Of a stretch of DNA of 64,000 bases, positions 10,954 to 20,769 are shown piece after piece; within the stretch, counting starts at the first letter, position 1, and the number at the start of each line of letters is the position of its first letter. The DNA comes from Tillandsia leiboldiana (Eukaryota > Streptophyta > Magnoliopsida > Poales > Bromeliaceae). The notes beneath the pieces were generated by a model. The model ran no database searches. It was not told the DNA's origin and was given only the letters and a program-made list of their open reading frames with translations. Location of the stretch: assembly GCA_029204045.2 (NCBI GenBank), contig CM055068.1, positions 32,240,028 through 32,304,027 of the forward strand. The letters are read 5' to 3'. A program made the position numbers and the translations under genes.

Positions 10954-12959
10954 GGCCTCAGCCCGTAAGTTGGGCCTGGCGGATTCGGGCCCAACTTTCG
11001 GGCGCCCGAATCCGCCAGGGGGGTCGGACAAGCTCCCGTCCGACGCGCCCGAAACCTCCCTGGGCCGACACGTGTCCCGCACAGCAAACAGTTGTGCGGG
11101 GCGCGTCAACCGGGGCCGCGTGGCCTTCCCAGGTGAAGGATGCGTGTCCCGCACAGCAAACAGCTGTGCGGGCGCGCCTGGTGCCGACGCGTGGCACCGC
11201 CCGGTCAACCGGGTAGGTGGCGCCCACGAATGGCCGGGCGCCACGCGTCCCCCGCCCTGTCGCGGTCACACGTGCGGGCAGGCGCCGCCTGACCGCCTGC
11301 CACGCACGCGCCCCGAGGCGCCAACCCGCGCCCCTGTGCGCCGCGCCTCGTGAGCCCGCCAATGGCATGCCGCCATGTGTCCCTGCGCCGGGTCCATGCA
11401 CCCGCGCGGGGAACTCCGTGGACCGCGCACCCAGCGCCTACCAACCGGGGGTCGACACGTGTCCCCCTCGCTCAAGTCCATGCACCGCCGCTCAAACTCC
11501 GTGGACCGCGCACCAAAAGCCGTCCAATCCGCGCCTGCCACGTGTCCTGCGCCGGGCTCATTGTCACGCCCCCGGGGGTTTTTGAGTCTATCAAAGCGGA
11601 AAATTGCGTGTATTATTTTTTTTTTCTTAACAAGGTAACTTAAACCTCATCCCCGGTGCGTGCCAGACCGCCACATACACAAATTCTCTCTACCCACGGA
11701 CAGAGTCTCCTTTGTATATGCACGGCGTCTCATTTACAACAGCATTACATCAACCATCAACCATACAATAGACATACATCGTCAAACAGAGTACAGTAAT
11801 TTAACTAATGTTTTAAAAGACCGGTGTCCACTCGACACCTTGTTTTTTTCAAGCAAGTTATTAAAGCGGCGTCACCGTTTGGAAAGGATAAAACCAGCGG
11901 TTGCAAAACCCGTGCCCACACGGCACTTCGTTTTGAGAAAACATTTTCGAAATCATTTAGTTTTTCATGAAAGCGTGCCGCATAAGAAAACATCACTAAA
12001 AGTATCTAAACGCAAAAGTACATCTCATCCACAGTGCTAACTAATACATGTCCACGACTAATAAAGTCCACAAGCAAAATAACTAATTAAGGCATGAGGG
12101 AAAATGAGATAAAAACCCAAGTATCCTGACTACGGTCCTCGCGACGCTGTCTCACCACCATCCCGGCTAACGCACCTAGTAATACCTGTCACGGAGTGGG
12201 TAAAGTCAGTGACAAACAAAGTAGATGTCTAAATATCAATAAGGAATAAGGAGCAAACCGATTACACCGGAACCTTTCGCTAAAACCCTGTACATAATTA
12301 AGCTGGGCACCAACCCCAGATTTATCAATTAAGTTGGGCACCAACCCCAGAGTACCTGTCGGAGAGACTACAGTCTCCCCTCGTGCGCAAACACCATTTT
12401 GATGCTTTTAACCTCTTCACGGTGCTGGTGTGCTATTTGCAGCAGGCGCGAAGAGGTCCTCACGGCTCCCACCCCTTTGTGAGGTACACGGGTCAAAAAG
12501 ACCACTTCTCCGGAAAAGTACACCCATGCGGAGGCCAATCCGCCTGTGTACGTGCAGCATCCGAAAACGGATTTGCCGAGATCGGCGTGTAGTGAGCACC
12601 GCGACCGCAGCCGCTTCAATTGTTGGATAAAATACAATTATGCGAAAGGTTAAACTGTCCATCTACTTTGTTAGACAAATTCAGAGCATTTTAATGATGA
12701 TAGATGCACTTACTGCACTTGTTGCACTTATAGCAACCGTACCCACCTAGTTGAAGAGAAATCGGAACACCTGAATCCTTCGCGCACCCCCGCTGCGCAC
12801 CTGGACATAAAGAAAGTCCGCAAGGATAACTATAGTAAAAAACGTGTACTAACATCCCAAAACAAAAGACCCAATTTACTCTTTTCGACGGAAAAGTCCA
12901 ACACCGTCCGGGTTGACGAAAACCGGAATCCCGCGCCGCCGTCGCCGTCCGCCGGAGCC

Positions 12960-13375
12960 CTGCGCGGTTCGGAACCGCGCGGCGTGTCTCCGCGGGCGGC
13001 GCCCACGCGGCGCGGCGCCTCGCGCGGGTGCTGCCCGTGCGGCGGCCGCGCGGCGCCCGCGCGGGTGCGGCCCCGCACGGCGCCCGCGTGGCGCCCGCGC
13101 GGGTGCCCCGCGCGGCGCCCGCGCGGTTGCGGGTCCGCGCGGGTGCCGCCCGCGCGGCAGCCGCGCGGCGCCCGCGCGGTGCCCGAATGGTTGCGTGCCC
13201 GCGCGGTTGCGGGTCCGCGTGGGTGCCGCCCGCGCGGCAGCCGCGCGGCGCCCGCGCGGTGCCCGCACGGTTGCGGGTCCGCGTGGGTACCGCCCGCGCG
13301 GTGCCCGCGCGGTTGCGGGTCCGCGCGGGTGCCGCCCGCGCGGTGGCCGCGCGGCGCCCGCGCGGTCCCATCGCC
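12960..13375. repeat. GC-rich VNTR in the gypsy 2 solo LTR
   Basis: Imperfect repeats built from GCCGCGCGGCGCCCGCGCGG-like words. All six frames stay partly open and read as Ala/Arg/Pro/Gly, which reflects composition rather than a gene. The matching LTR at 28060-30682 has the same array in the opposite orientation. Confidence 0.8.
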
Positions 13376-13765
13376 GCTTGCGGCGGCGATCGGCCGTCCG
13401 CGATTCTCCTCCGCGCGATGCCCTAGCGGCACCGCGCGCCTCCGCCGTCCGTTCCGTGCCCTAGCATGACGACGATGACGACGACAGTGACGAATACGAC
13501 GGAGAAACCCAAGAACTCAAACAAAAAGGACAACGGAAAAATCCCAAATAATTTATAACAATTATTTTACTAACCGAAGATCGACGGGAAGGTTGTCCGG
13601 TTGCGTTCTTGCCTTCGGTTCGATGTCTGGGAAGATCGGGCTCCTTCTCTTTCTCCTTTCCCTTTCTTCCGGCTAGGGTTCCGTCTTTTCCTTTTTCTCT
13701 TTCTTTCTCTCCTCACCGGTTAGGGTTTTATTTTTCTTTTCTTTTCTTTCCGATAATCGGGATCC

Positions 13766-13773
13766 CTTATATA
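13766..13773 (-). promoter_or_regulatory. TATA box of the gypsy 2 solo LTR
   Basis: The minus strand reads TATATAAG, matching TATATAA at 28436 in the sister LTR. Confidence 0.5.
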
Positions 13774-15142
13774 GCTCGTATTATATCTTTTTAATTAATT
13801 TCCTTTTTAATTCGTACGTAAGAAAATTCTATTTTCCGTCATCGGATAATTAATTAATTAATTAATTATCCCCTACGAGATAACCCACCTTATCTCCAAC
13901 GGGTGCAAGATATTTCGCACGGATTCCGATGCATGACTAATCACCGTATCACTAAGAATTCCGTTTCGGGAGATCCCGACATCGGATTTCAGATCCGATC
14001 GCACCAGTCGGCCATCATTTTCCGCGCTCTATCGCAGAAAAATACCAGCACCACACACTGGCCAACTTTTAACAATTAAATAATTTTATTCCTCTTAAGG
14101 GCTTAAATGGTTTAGATGTGAGTCAAAAATACCCCTAAGGGCCGGATCACTACACTCATGCACCCAACCGTGCCGCTCTGTGGACCGAGCGCTGGGAACC
14201 GGCCAATGAAAGGCCGCCATGTGGCAAGCCGGCGGTCCACGGTCCCTCCCATGCACCAGAAACCACAGAAAACTTCCGGGAGTCCGTTTTTGGGCCTCCG
14301 GACTCAGAATCAGTCAAGCAAATAGCCATTTTCAAGCATTTTTCCGCGCTGAATCCAAATCCAACCTCTGTTTGGCCCAAAATCTTTTATAAAATTCGGC
14401 AAAAGCAGCCGAAGGCCAAACCAACTAAAAATACCTCACAGGGTCCATCAGTGGCATCCCTTTGATGCACTATGGGCCAGACACACCAACACTAGGTGTT
14501 CTACACAGTGGATTCACCGGAAAGGTTGCATGGGAACCTGTACCACTACACACACGGTTCGTGTCAAACTTCTGGCAGAGTTTGCAGCGGGCTTTGGGAA
14601 CCAAACTGTATTTCAGCACGGCTTTTCACCCCCAGACCGACGGACAATCAAAACGGGTGATCCAAATCCTCGAGGATATGCTTCGAGCTTGTGTGCTCGA
14701 TTTGGGAGAAGGTTGGTCACGCTATCTACCCCTCGTGGAATTCGCCTACAACAACAGTGACCAGGCTAGCATTCAGATGGCGCCGTATGAAGCTTTGTAT
14801 AGGCGTCAATGTCGATCGTCTATCTGTTGGGATGATTTGGAGGAGACCGAGACAAAAGTTGCGCAGCCGGATTATTCCCTATGTGAAGGTGCTGTGGAGT
14901 AATCATGAAGAGCGCGATGTTACGGAATTTGTGTTGGCGTAGTTTCGTGAAAGTTTCAAGTCCTGAAGATTGAAGGTGAAGAAAAGTTGAATCATTTAAC
15001 TCAATCTCAAGAAAGAAGAATTCAGAAGGATCAGGTATGTTTAACTAAAGAATTTGTGTGATCCGAATACTTCTTGTAGTGTAGAAACACTTGGAAGAAT
15101 CTTTCATTGCATAAAAAGCAAAAACTGGACTTGGGACATGTT

Positions 15143-15432
15143 CAGGATCCGGATCAGGTTGTTCGATCCGGATCCCGAAGGTGGTTCGTTCATACATCGT
15201 CGCAATCCGGATCGTAGTCTCTTGATCCGGATCCCGAACGTTGAGTTTACCATCTACCTTGAACGATCCGGATCTTGCTTCGCAATCCGGATCCCGAACG
15301 TTGATGTTTGGTGAACTGTATGAACGATCCGGATCGTAGTCACATGATCCGGATCCCGAACCTTCGTTTTTCTGGAATTGGCTGTTTCGTTGTGACGATC
15401 CGGATCCTAGTTATCACGATCCGGATCGCCGT
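15143..15432. repeat. ATCCGGATC palindrome array in U3 of the copia solo LTR
   Basis: Ten occurrences of ATCCGGATC, most as GATCCGGATC, in five pairs. Each pair is followed by CCCGAACGTTGA-like sequence, giving a unit of about 60-65 bp. The array ends about 60 bp before the TATA box. Confidence 0.9.
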
Positions 15433-15492
15433 CCGTAAAATTCCAGAAATGGTTGGTTTTTGATTCTTATCTCCTTCCTAGGGTTTCTAACC

Positions 15493-15500
15493 TATAAATA
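15493..15500 (+). promoter_or_regulatory. TATA box of the copia solo LTR
   Basis: TATAAATA inside CCTATAAATA, conserved in all four copia LTRs in the window. It puts the U3/R boundary roughly 30 bp downstream. Confidence 0.7.
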
Positions 15501-15783
15501 CACCCTATGACTCCTTTTTCTAGGGGGAATCCACATAGCCGTCATTTTCTTGTATCATCTTATACGGCTATAGATCCACATATAGAGAAGAAAGGAAATC
15601 ATTAGAGAATACTCTATGTTTCTTCATCTATATTGATTAGTTTGATTCTAGGTTTTCATACTCACATCTTGAGTTGAATCAAACTAATGAATACTTAGAT
15701 GGTATTTCCGATCTATCTTTGATCTAAGTATTCGGCGGATCATCACCACCCAAAAAACAACGATTTTCCCCAAAAATCGGCGC

Positions 15784-15957
15784 GTGGATTCGCGTGTCCT
15801 TGTGGATTCAAGGTTCAATCGCTCTCGTGGATTCGGAGCGAGGCACGTTCGTGGATTCGAACGGTGCTATTGGGTGAAGACCGTGGATTCGGTCGGACGT
15901 CGTGGATTCGACGTTGGACGCCGTGGATTCGGCGTTGGGCGCAGATCGTGGATTCGA
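15784..15957. repeat. GTGGATTCG array in the transcribed part of the copia solo LTR
   Basis: GTGGATTC occurs at 15784, 15802, 15828, 15851, 15883, 15902, 15923 and 15949, spaced 18-32 bp. Several copies have flanks that form short inverted repeats, such as the GGTC/GACGTCG context. Confidence 0.85.
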
Positions 15958-16368
15958 GAAGCGTCGGAGCGAGCGGAGAAGATCCTCTAGGAGCGTATGA
16001 AAAGGTTGAGTCGTAAGTGTGTACGGTAAATCACCTTGTACGTGTTTTAATTCTAGTGGATTTCTGCCGTGTTATCGGTCCCGTGGTTTTTTTACTCCGG
16101 TGATGGAGTTTTCCACGTAAAAATCTTGCGTGTTATTTTATTTTCCGCATTGGGTTTTATCGCAACGATTTTTTGGAGTGTTTATACGTTTACACCTATT
16201 CACCCCCCTCTAGGTGTTTCTTCCCCTATTTAGATCCGTATTATATACGACCCAACACGCGAAGCGACTTGGGAATTGGAGTAGAAGATGAGAGAGTGTT
16301 TTCCAGACATGTTTAGCATGGGTTGAGGTTAAGTTTCGAGGACGAAACTTCTTTTAAGGGGTGTGTGA

Positions 16369-17311
16369 TGTAATATCACGAACTGTCTTGTGTTTCTTTT
16401 AATCCGTTTGAATAAATTAGTTGTTTAGGGGATTAATTAACGGGATTTCTTGGGTACAGCGTTGGTGCGTGCGAGTATTTTTTTGGTGTTAGAGCTCAAA
16501 AAACGGGGAACGGCAAAGCGATCGAATCTGAAATCCGATTTGCGGATCTCCCAGAATGGGATTTTGAGGGTTTCGATACTCGTAGGATGCACCGGAACCC
16601 GTGCCACGTGATCGACATGCCTTTCGAGTAGATGAAAATCTTTCTGTTATATACCGAATAAGGATTTTTATTTTGTACGTACGAGAGAAATAGAATTTTT
16701 TATTTAATACTTTTCAGGAAAACAAAAACCCTAGTTCGGAGAGAAAAAGAAAGCAGATCTCTGATCTTCTTCGATCGACGCGCCGGAAGCCGGGAACGAG
16801 ATGTTACCGTCAACGGGGAGCGGATCCGGATCCTCACCATCACGAGGAGCGAGAACGGATCGTCTTCAAGGTATGCGGCGTTTATTTCGTGTGTTTTCGT
16901 CGCTTTTGGTTTGGCGTTTTTTGGCATTTAGGGTTTCGCCGCTTTTTGGTTCGGATCGCTTGTGCCGTTCGTTGCGTCGCCGCCGCGATGCCCTAGGGCA
17001 CCGCCGCCGTGAGACGCCGCCCGCACTGCGCGCCGTGCAGGGGAGGGCGCGGGGCTGTGCCACGTGGGGCTGCACCGCAGGCGGCTCCCGCCCGGGCTGG
17101 TGCCGCGTGGGGCCGCACCGCAGGCGGCTCCCGCCCGAGCTGGTGCCGCGCGGGGCCGCACCGCAGGCGGCTCCCGCCCGAGCTGGTGCCACGCAGGGCT
17201 GCGCCGCGGGTGGCGCCGCGCGGGCTAGTGCCGCGCGGGGCCGCCGCCGCCGCTCGGTTTCTGCCTTTACTTTTACTTGTTCGGGACCTCGGTTCTTCAC
17301 GGGCAAGTCTA
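16369..17311 (+). repeat. 5' part of the gypsy relic 3' LTR, cut by copia 1
   Basis: Begins TGTAATATCACGAACTG after a purine-rich AAGGGGTGTGTGA tract and downstream of the conserved pol tail, so it is the start of the 3' LTR. It contains a 43-bp GC-rich repeat at about 17072-17215 (GCACCGCAGGCGGCTCCC units, three to four copies). It ends where copia 1 inserted at 17311. The remainder should lie beyond copia 1, in or past the gap. Confidence 0.75.
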
Positions 17312-17537
17312 TGTTACGGAATTTGAGTTGGCGTAGTTTCGTGAAAGTCTCAAGTCTTGAAGATTGAAGGTGAATAAAGTTGGATCATTTAACTCAATCT
17401 CAAGAAAGAAGAATTCAAAAGGATCAGGTATGTTTTACTAAAGATTTTGTGTGATCCGAATACTTCTTGTAGTGTAGAAACACTTGGAAGAATCTTTCAT
17501 TGCATAAAAATCAAAAACTGGACTTGGGACATGTTCA

Positions 17538-17825
17538 GGATCCGGATCAGGTTGTTCGATCCGGATCCCGAAGGTGGTTCGTTCATACACCAGTTCAATC
17601 CGGATCGTAGCCTCTCTTGATCCGGATCTCGAACACTGAGTTTACCATCTTCCTTGAACGATCCGGATCAGGCTTCGCAATCCGGATCCCGAACGTTGAT
17701 GTTTGGTGAACTGTATGAACGATCCGGATCAAGCACTTCGATCCGGATCCCGAACCTTCGTTTTTCTGGAATTACCTGACTCGTTACGACGATCCGGATC
17801 ACAGCTAATCCGATCCGGATCGCCG
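17538..17825. repeat. ATCCGGATC palindrome array in copia 1 LTR
   Basis: Ten occurrences of ATCCGGATC in five pairs, in the same spacing as the solo LTR although the spacer bases differ in places. Confidence 0.9.
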
Positions 17826-17887
17826 TCCGTAAAATCTCCAGAAATGTTAGGTTTTTGATTCTTATCTCCTTCCTAGGGTTTCTAACC

Positions 17888-17895
17888 TATAAATA
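17888..17895 (+). promoter_or_regulatory. TATA box of copia 1
   Basis: TATAAATA in CCTATAAATAGACCC, about 60 bp downstream of the last ATCCGGATC copy. Confidence 0.7.
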
Positions 17896-18655
17896 GACCC
17901 TATGACTCTTTTTCTAGGGTTAATCCAAATAGCCGTCATTTTCATATATCATCTTATACGGCTCTAGATCCACATATAGAGAAGAAAGGAAATCATTAGA
18001 GAATACTCTATGTTTCTTCATCTATATTGATTAGTTTGATTCTAGGTTTTCATACTCACATCTTGAGTTGAATCAAACTAATGAATACTTAGATGGTATT
18101 TCCGATCTATCTTTGATCTAAGTATTCGGCGGATAATCACCACCCAAAAACAACGATTTACCCCAAAAATCGGCGTGTGGATTCGCGTGTCCTTGTGGAT
18201 TCAAGGTTCAACCGCTCTCGTGGATTCGGAGCGAGGCACGTTCGTGGATTCGAAGGGTGCTATTGGGTGAAGACCGTGGATTCGGTCGGACGTCGTGGAT
18301 TCGACGTTGGACGCCGTGGATTCGGCGTTGGGCGCAGATCGTGGATTCGAGAAGCGTCGCGGAGCGAGCGGAGAAGATCCTCTAGGAGCGTATGGAAAAG
18401 GTTGAGTCGTAATTGTGTACGGTAAATCACCTTATACGTGTTTTAATTCTAGTGGATTTCTGCCGTGTTATCGGTCCCGTGGTTTTTTACTCCAGTGATG
18501 GTGTTTTCCACGTAAAAATCTTGCGTATCATTTTTTTATTTCCGCATTGGGTTTTTATCGCAACGATTTTTGAGTGTTTATACGTTTACACCTATTCACC
18601 CCCCTCTAGGTGTTTTTTCCCCTATTTAGATCCTTATTACATATAACCCAACAAG

Positions 18656-18667
18656 TGGTATCAGAGA
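18656..18667 (+). promoter_or_regulatory. Primer binding site of copia 1
   Basis: TGGTATCAGAGA, two bases after the LTR end. It is complementary to the 3' end of plant initiator tRNA-Met apart from the last base, and primes minus-strand cDNA synthesis. Confidence 0.88.
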
Positions 18668-18686
18668 GGGAATAGGGTTGTAAACA

Positions 18687-20708
18687 ATGGTTGAAGGTGG
18701 AAACATCAACCGACCCCCGTTCTTCGTTGGAACAAATTATGCGTACTGGAAAGTACGGATGAAAGCCTTTTTAATTTCCATCGACGAACGGGTGTGGCAA
18801 TCAATTGAATTAGGATGGTCTAATCCAACTGAATTTACTGGTGATGTTCGCACCTTAAAACCTAGGTCGAAATGGACCAAGGAAGAGTTAGATTCATCTT
18901 CTTACAATGGCAAGGGAATTAATGCTATTTTTAATGCCTTATCTCAAACTGAATTCTCTCGCGTCTCGGCATGTGAGACTGCGAAAGAAATCTGGGATGT
19001 TCTTCAGGTTACACATGAGGGAACTAACCTCGTGAAGATTCAGAAACTGCAAATGCTTACGAGCAAGTTTGACTCTATCTTAATGGCAGAAAATGAATCT
19101 TTCACGGACTACTATACACGATTGCAAGACATCGTAAACTCATGTGCTAATCTGGGAGAGAAGATTCCAGAATTTAAGATTGTAAGAAAAATCTTAAGAA
19201 CTCTTCCTGAACGATTTCGCTCAAAGGTTACTGCCATTGAAACGATTAAACACCCGGACGAAATACGTGTAGAAGAATTAGTTGGTTCATTACAAACTTA
19301 TGAAATGACATTTACTACTAACAATTCTTCTGGAAAGGCATCCACTTCTAAGTCTTCAGGTTATGCGTTGAAAACAACTAAGGAAGAAGACGCGGATACA
19401 TCCTCCTCAGACGATGACGAGAACCTTTCTATGGAGGAATTTGAGAAGCAGCTCGCTCTCTTGACAAGGAAGTTTCGCCGCAACTTTCGAAGGGGTAATT
19501 CAAGCAAATCTCCATCCTTCGGAAAGTCGAACAAAGGCAAGGGTACTTCAAGTTACAAGTCAAGAAAGCAAGAGAACTTCTCAAAGGATAAGAAAAGTTC
19601 AGAAGGACAACTACAATGCTTCAAATGTCGAGGCTACGGCCACATTGCAACGGAGTGTCCTAACAAGTATCCGGCAAAGAAGAAGGCGATGCAAGTCGTC
19701 ACTTGGGATGACAACTCAACGTCAAATGAGTCGTCTTCGAGTGATGAAGAAAAGAGCTCCACCGCATTCCACGCGTCCGTATCTTCACCCTTCATGTGCT
19801 TTATGGCAAGTACATCCGAGTCGTTGTCCAACTCCACTGTTGAAAAGAATGCAACGGACAACGAATCGGATGATTCGGAAGGTGAAGAATTTGCTCTAGC
19901 CTATCACAGATCTTTACGGGATTTAAAGAAACCGGCTAAGCAAAACAAGGGGTTGAGAGGGAGATTGCAGGATCTCGAAGAAGAAGTAAAAAGGGTAACT
20001 TCTCTCTCGACCGATCTTGAAGTGGAAAGGGATAAACTGATAAAAGAAAATGTTTCCCTTCAAGAGTCCAATGAGCAACTCGAGAAGAACTATATAGATA
20101 TGGTGAACAAAGCGAACTATTTCTTGAAGCTCTACGGCGAGGCCCGACGGGAAAAATTGGAAATGACAGAGACCATTTGCCAACTCAAGGATGACTTACA
20201 GCAATTTTCTTTAGGAAGGAGTAAGTTGGATAAACTTCTTGGTCTTGGTCAAACAAACAAGTTCGGCCTCGGATACAATCGAACTGAAGACAATTTTAGT
20301 TCGGTTGGGACAGTCTTTGTGCCTCAGTCGGTATCTTCTCCTCCGACACCGGAAATCATGACAACCAACGACAACAAGCCTACTTCATCCTCTTCAGAAT
20401 CGTCAAGCACAAAGGTATGTTTTCGTTGTAATTTTGCAGGGCACATTGGAAGAAATTGCAAGATTGGAGCTCAAAGATCAAATCAACCACATCTTGCAAC
20501 TGCTACCAATAAGTTCACTCCATGGAATTCAAAGAAGGATTTTTCTAAAGAAAAGGACATTGGTAGTACTTCAAACAAGACGATGACAAAAGAAAAAGAC
20601 CAATCTTGCAAGACGTCTTCATCAAGGAAAACTTCTCAACCATTGCCAACATACTCCAAAACTCAAAAGGTTTGGGTATGCAAAGGTGAAACCCCTCCTT
20701 GTCTTTAA
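18687..20708 (+). CDS. Copia gag polyprotein, 673 aa, open
   Basis: Gag forms the cytoplasmic virus-like particle that packages element RNA. The start ATG is 19 bp after the primer site, and the frame opens MVEGGNINRPPFFVGTNYAYW, as usual for copia gag. Residues about 60-230 are the UBN2-type capsid domain (motifs VWQSIELGW, DYYTRLQDIV, RTLPERFRSKVTAIE). An acidic Ser-rich stretch lies at about 230-255 and a basic Arg/Lys/Ser region at about 265-310. There are two CCHC zinc knuckles: CFKCRGYGHIATEC (about 311-324) and CFRCNFAGHIGRNC (about 580-593). Between them lies a predicted coiled coil (about 415-510, Leu/Glu/Lys heptads). The length fits large SIRE-type gags. It ends shortly before the protease, which is deleted. 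It is open where the sister gag in copia 2 has stops. Confidence 0.9.
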   Translation: MVEGGNINRPPFFVGTNYAYWKVRMKAFLISIDERVWQSIELGWSNPTEFTGDVRTLKPRSKWTKEELDSSSYNGKGINAIFNALSQTEFSRVSACETAKEIWDVLQVTHEGTNLVKIQKLQMLTSKFDSILMAENESFTDYYTRLQDIVNSCANLGEKIPEFKIVRKILRTLPERFRSKVTAIETIKHPDEIRVEELVGSLQTYEMTFTTNNSSGKASTSKSSGYALKTTKEEDADTSSSDDDENLSMEEFEKQLALLTRKFRRNFRRGNSSKSPSFGKSNKGKGTSSYKSRKQENFSKDKKSSEGQLQCFKCRGYGHIATECPNKYPAKKKAMQVVTWDDNSTSNESSSSDEEKSSTAFHASVSSPFMCFMASTSESLSNSTVEKNATDNESDDSEGEEFALAYHRSLRDLKKPAKQNKGLRGRLQDLEEEVKRVTSLSTDLEVERDKLIKENVSLQESNEQLEKNYIDMVNKANYFLKLYGEARREKLEMTETICQLKDDLQQFSLGRSKLDKLLGLGQTNKFGLGYNRTEDNFSSVGTVFVPQSVSSPPTPEIMTTNDNKPTSSSSESSSTKVCFRCNFAGHIGRNCKIGAQRSNQPHLATATNKFTPWNSKKDFSKEKDIGSTSNKTMTKEKDQSCKTSSSRKTSQPLPTYSKTQKVWVCKGETPPCL

Positions 20709-20769
20709 TCGTTCTTCGATTAAATCTTGTGTAGTTTATGTATACTACTTTCTTTTCTTCCTTTTTCTT

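Larger units (their letters stand above)
11562..14154 (-). repeat. Solo LTR of the gypsy 2 family, 2593 bp, target duplication CTCAT
   Basis: On the plus strand it opens TGTCACGCCCCCGGGGG and closes GGATCACTACA, the reverse complement of the gypsy 2 LTR ends seen at 28060 and 30682. It is flanked by CTCAT at 11557-11561 and 14155-14159, so it is a clean insertion reduced to one LTR. Shared landmarks with the 3' LTR at 28060-30682 include the GC-rich VNTR, the TATA region and the block with GAGACTACAGTCTCC. Confidence 0.9.
10749..14550 (-). repeat. Long LTR C (minus), 3'-truncated, interrupted by a solo LTR
   Basis: LTR C occupies 10749-11561 and 14155-14550. Its minus-strand start is TGTAGTGGTACAGG at 14550. 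The adjoining plus-strand sequence is gypsy integrase (ACACGGTTCGTGTC, encoding TRFVS), so C inserted into that integrase, with CACAC as a possible target duplication. The other end is cut off at 10749 within the block that also carries GGCGCGGCGCGAC in element E. The U3 is GC-rich with several CACGTG cores. Confidence 0.65.
14918..16257 (+). repeat. Copia (SIRE-like) solo LTR, 1340 bp, target duplication CGCGA
   Basis: TGTTACGGAATTTG at the start and ACCCAACA at the end, flanked by CGCGA at 14913-14917 and 16258-16262. It closely matches the 5' LTR of copia 1 (17312-18653). It holds ten ATCCGGATC motifs upstream of the TATA box and eight GTGGATTC motifs downstream. It disrupts the gypsy relic's pol tail at the codons for HEERE/ATWEL. 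Confidence 0.95.
14551..16368 (+). pseudogene. Gypsy relic 3: integrase C-terminal part and pol tail, split by a copia solo LTR
   Basis: From 14551 the frame reads TRFVSNFWQSLQRALGTKL, then FHPQTDGQSKRVIQ, LVEFAYNNSDQ and MAPYEALYRR. These are the hallmarks of the Ty3/gypsy integrase core and the region after it, close to gypsy 2 at 27168-27510. The stretch for the DNA-binding end is largely deleted. The tail VLWSNHEER is broken at 14917 by the solo LTR and resumes at 16258 with coding like EATWELE, then CFPDMF. LTR C removed everything upstream. It is a dead fragment. In an intact element this protein joins the cDNA ends to host DNA in the nucleus. Confidence 0.8.
17312..18653 (+). repeat. 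5' LTR of copia 1
   Basis: Starts TGTTACGGAATTTGAG, ends ACCCAACA, 1342 bp. It has the same architecture as the solo LTR at 14918-16257: ATCCGGATC array at about 17538-17825, TATA box, then GTGGATTCG array at about 18177-18350. Confidence 0.93.

Noticed and set aside
12830..13470. Overlapping Arg/Ala/Pro-rich open frames
   Set aside because: They lie in the gypsy 2 LTR VNTR and are mirrored in the LTR at 28060-30682. Not genes.
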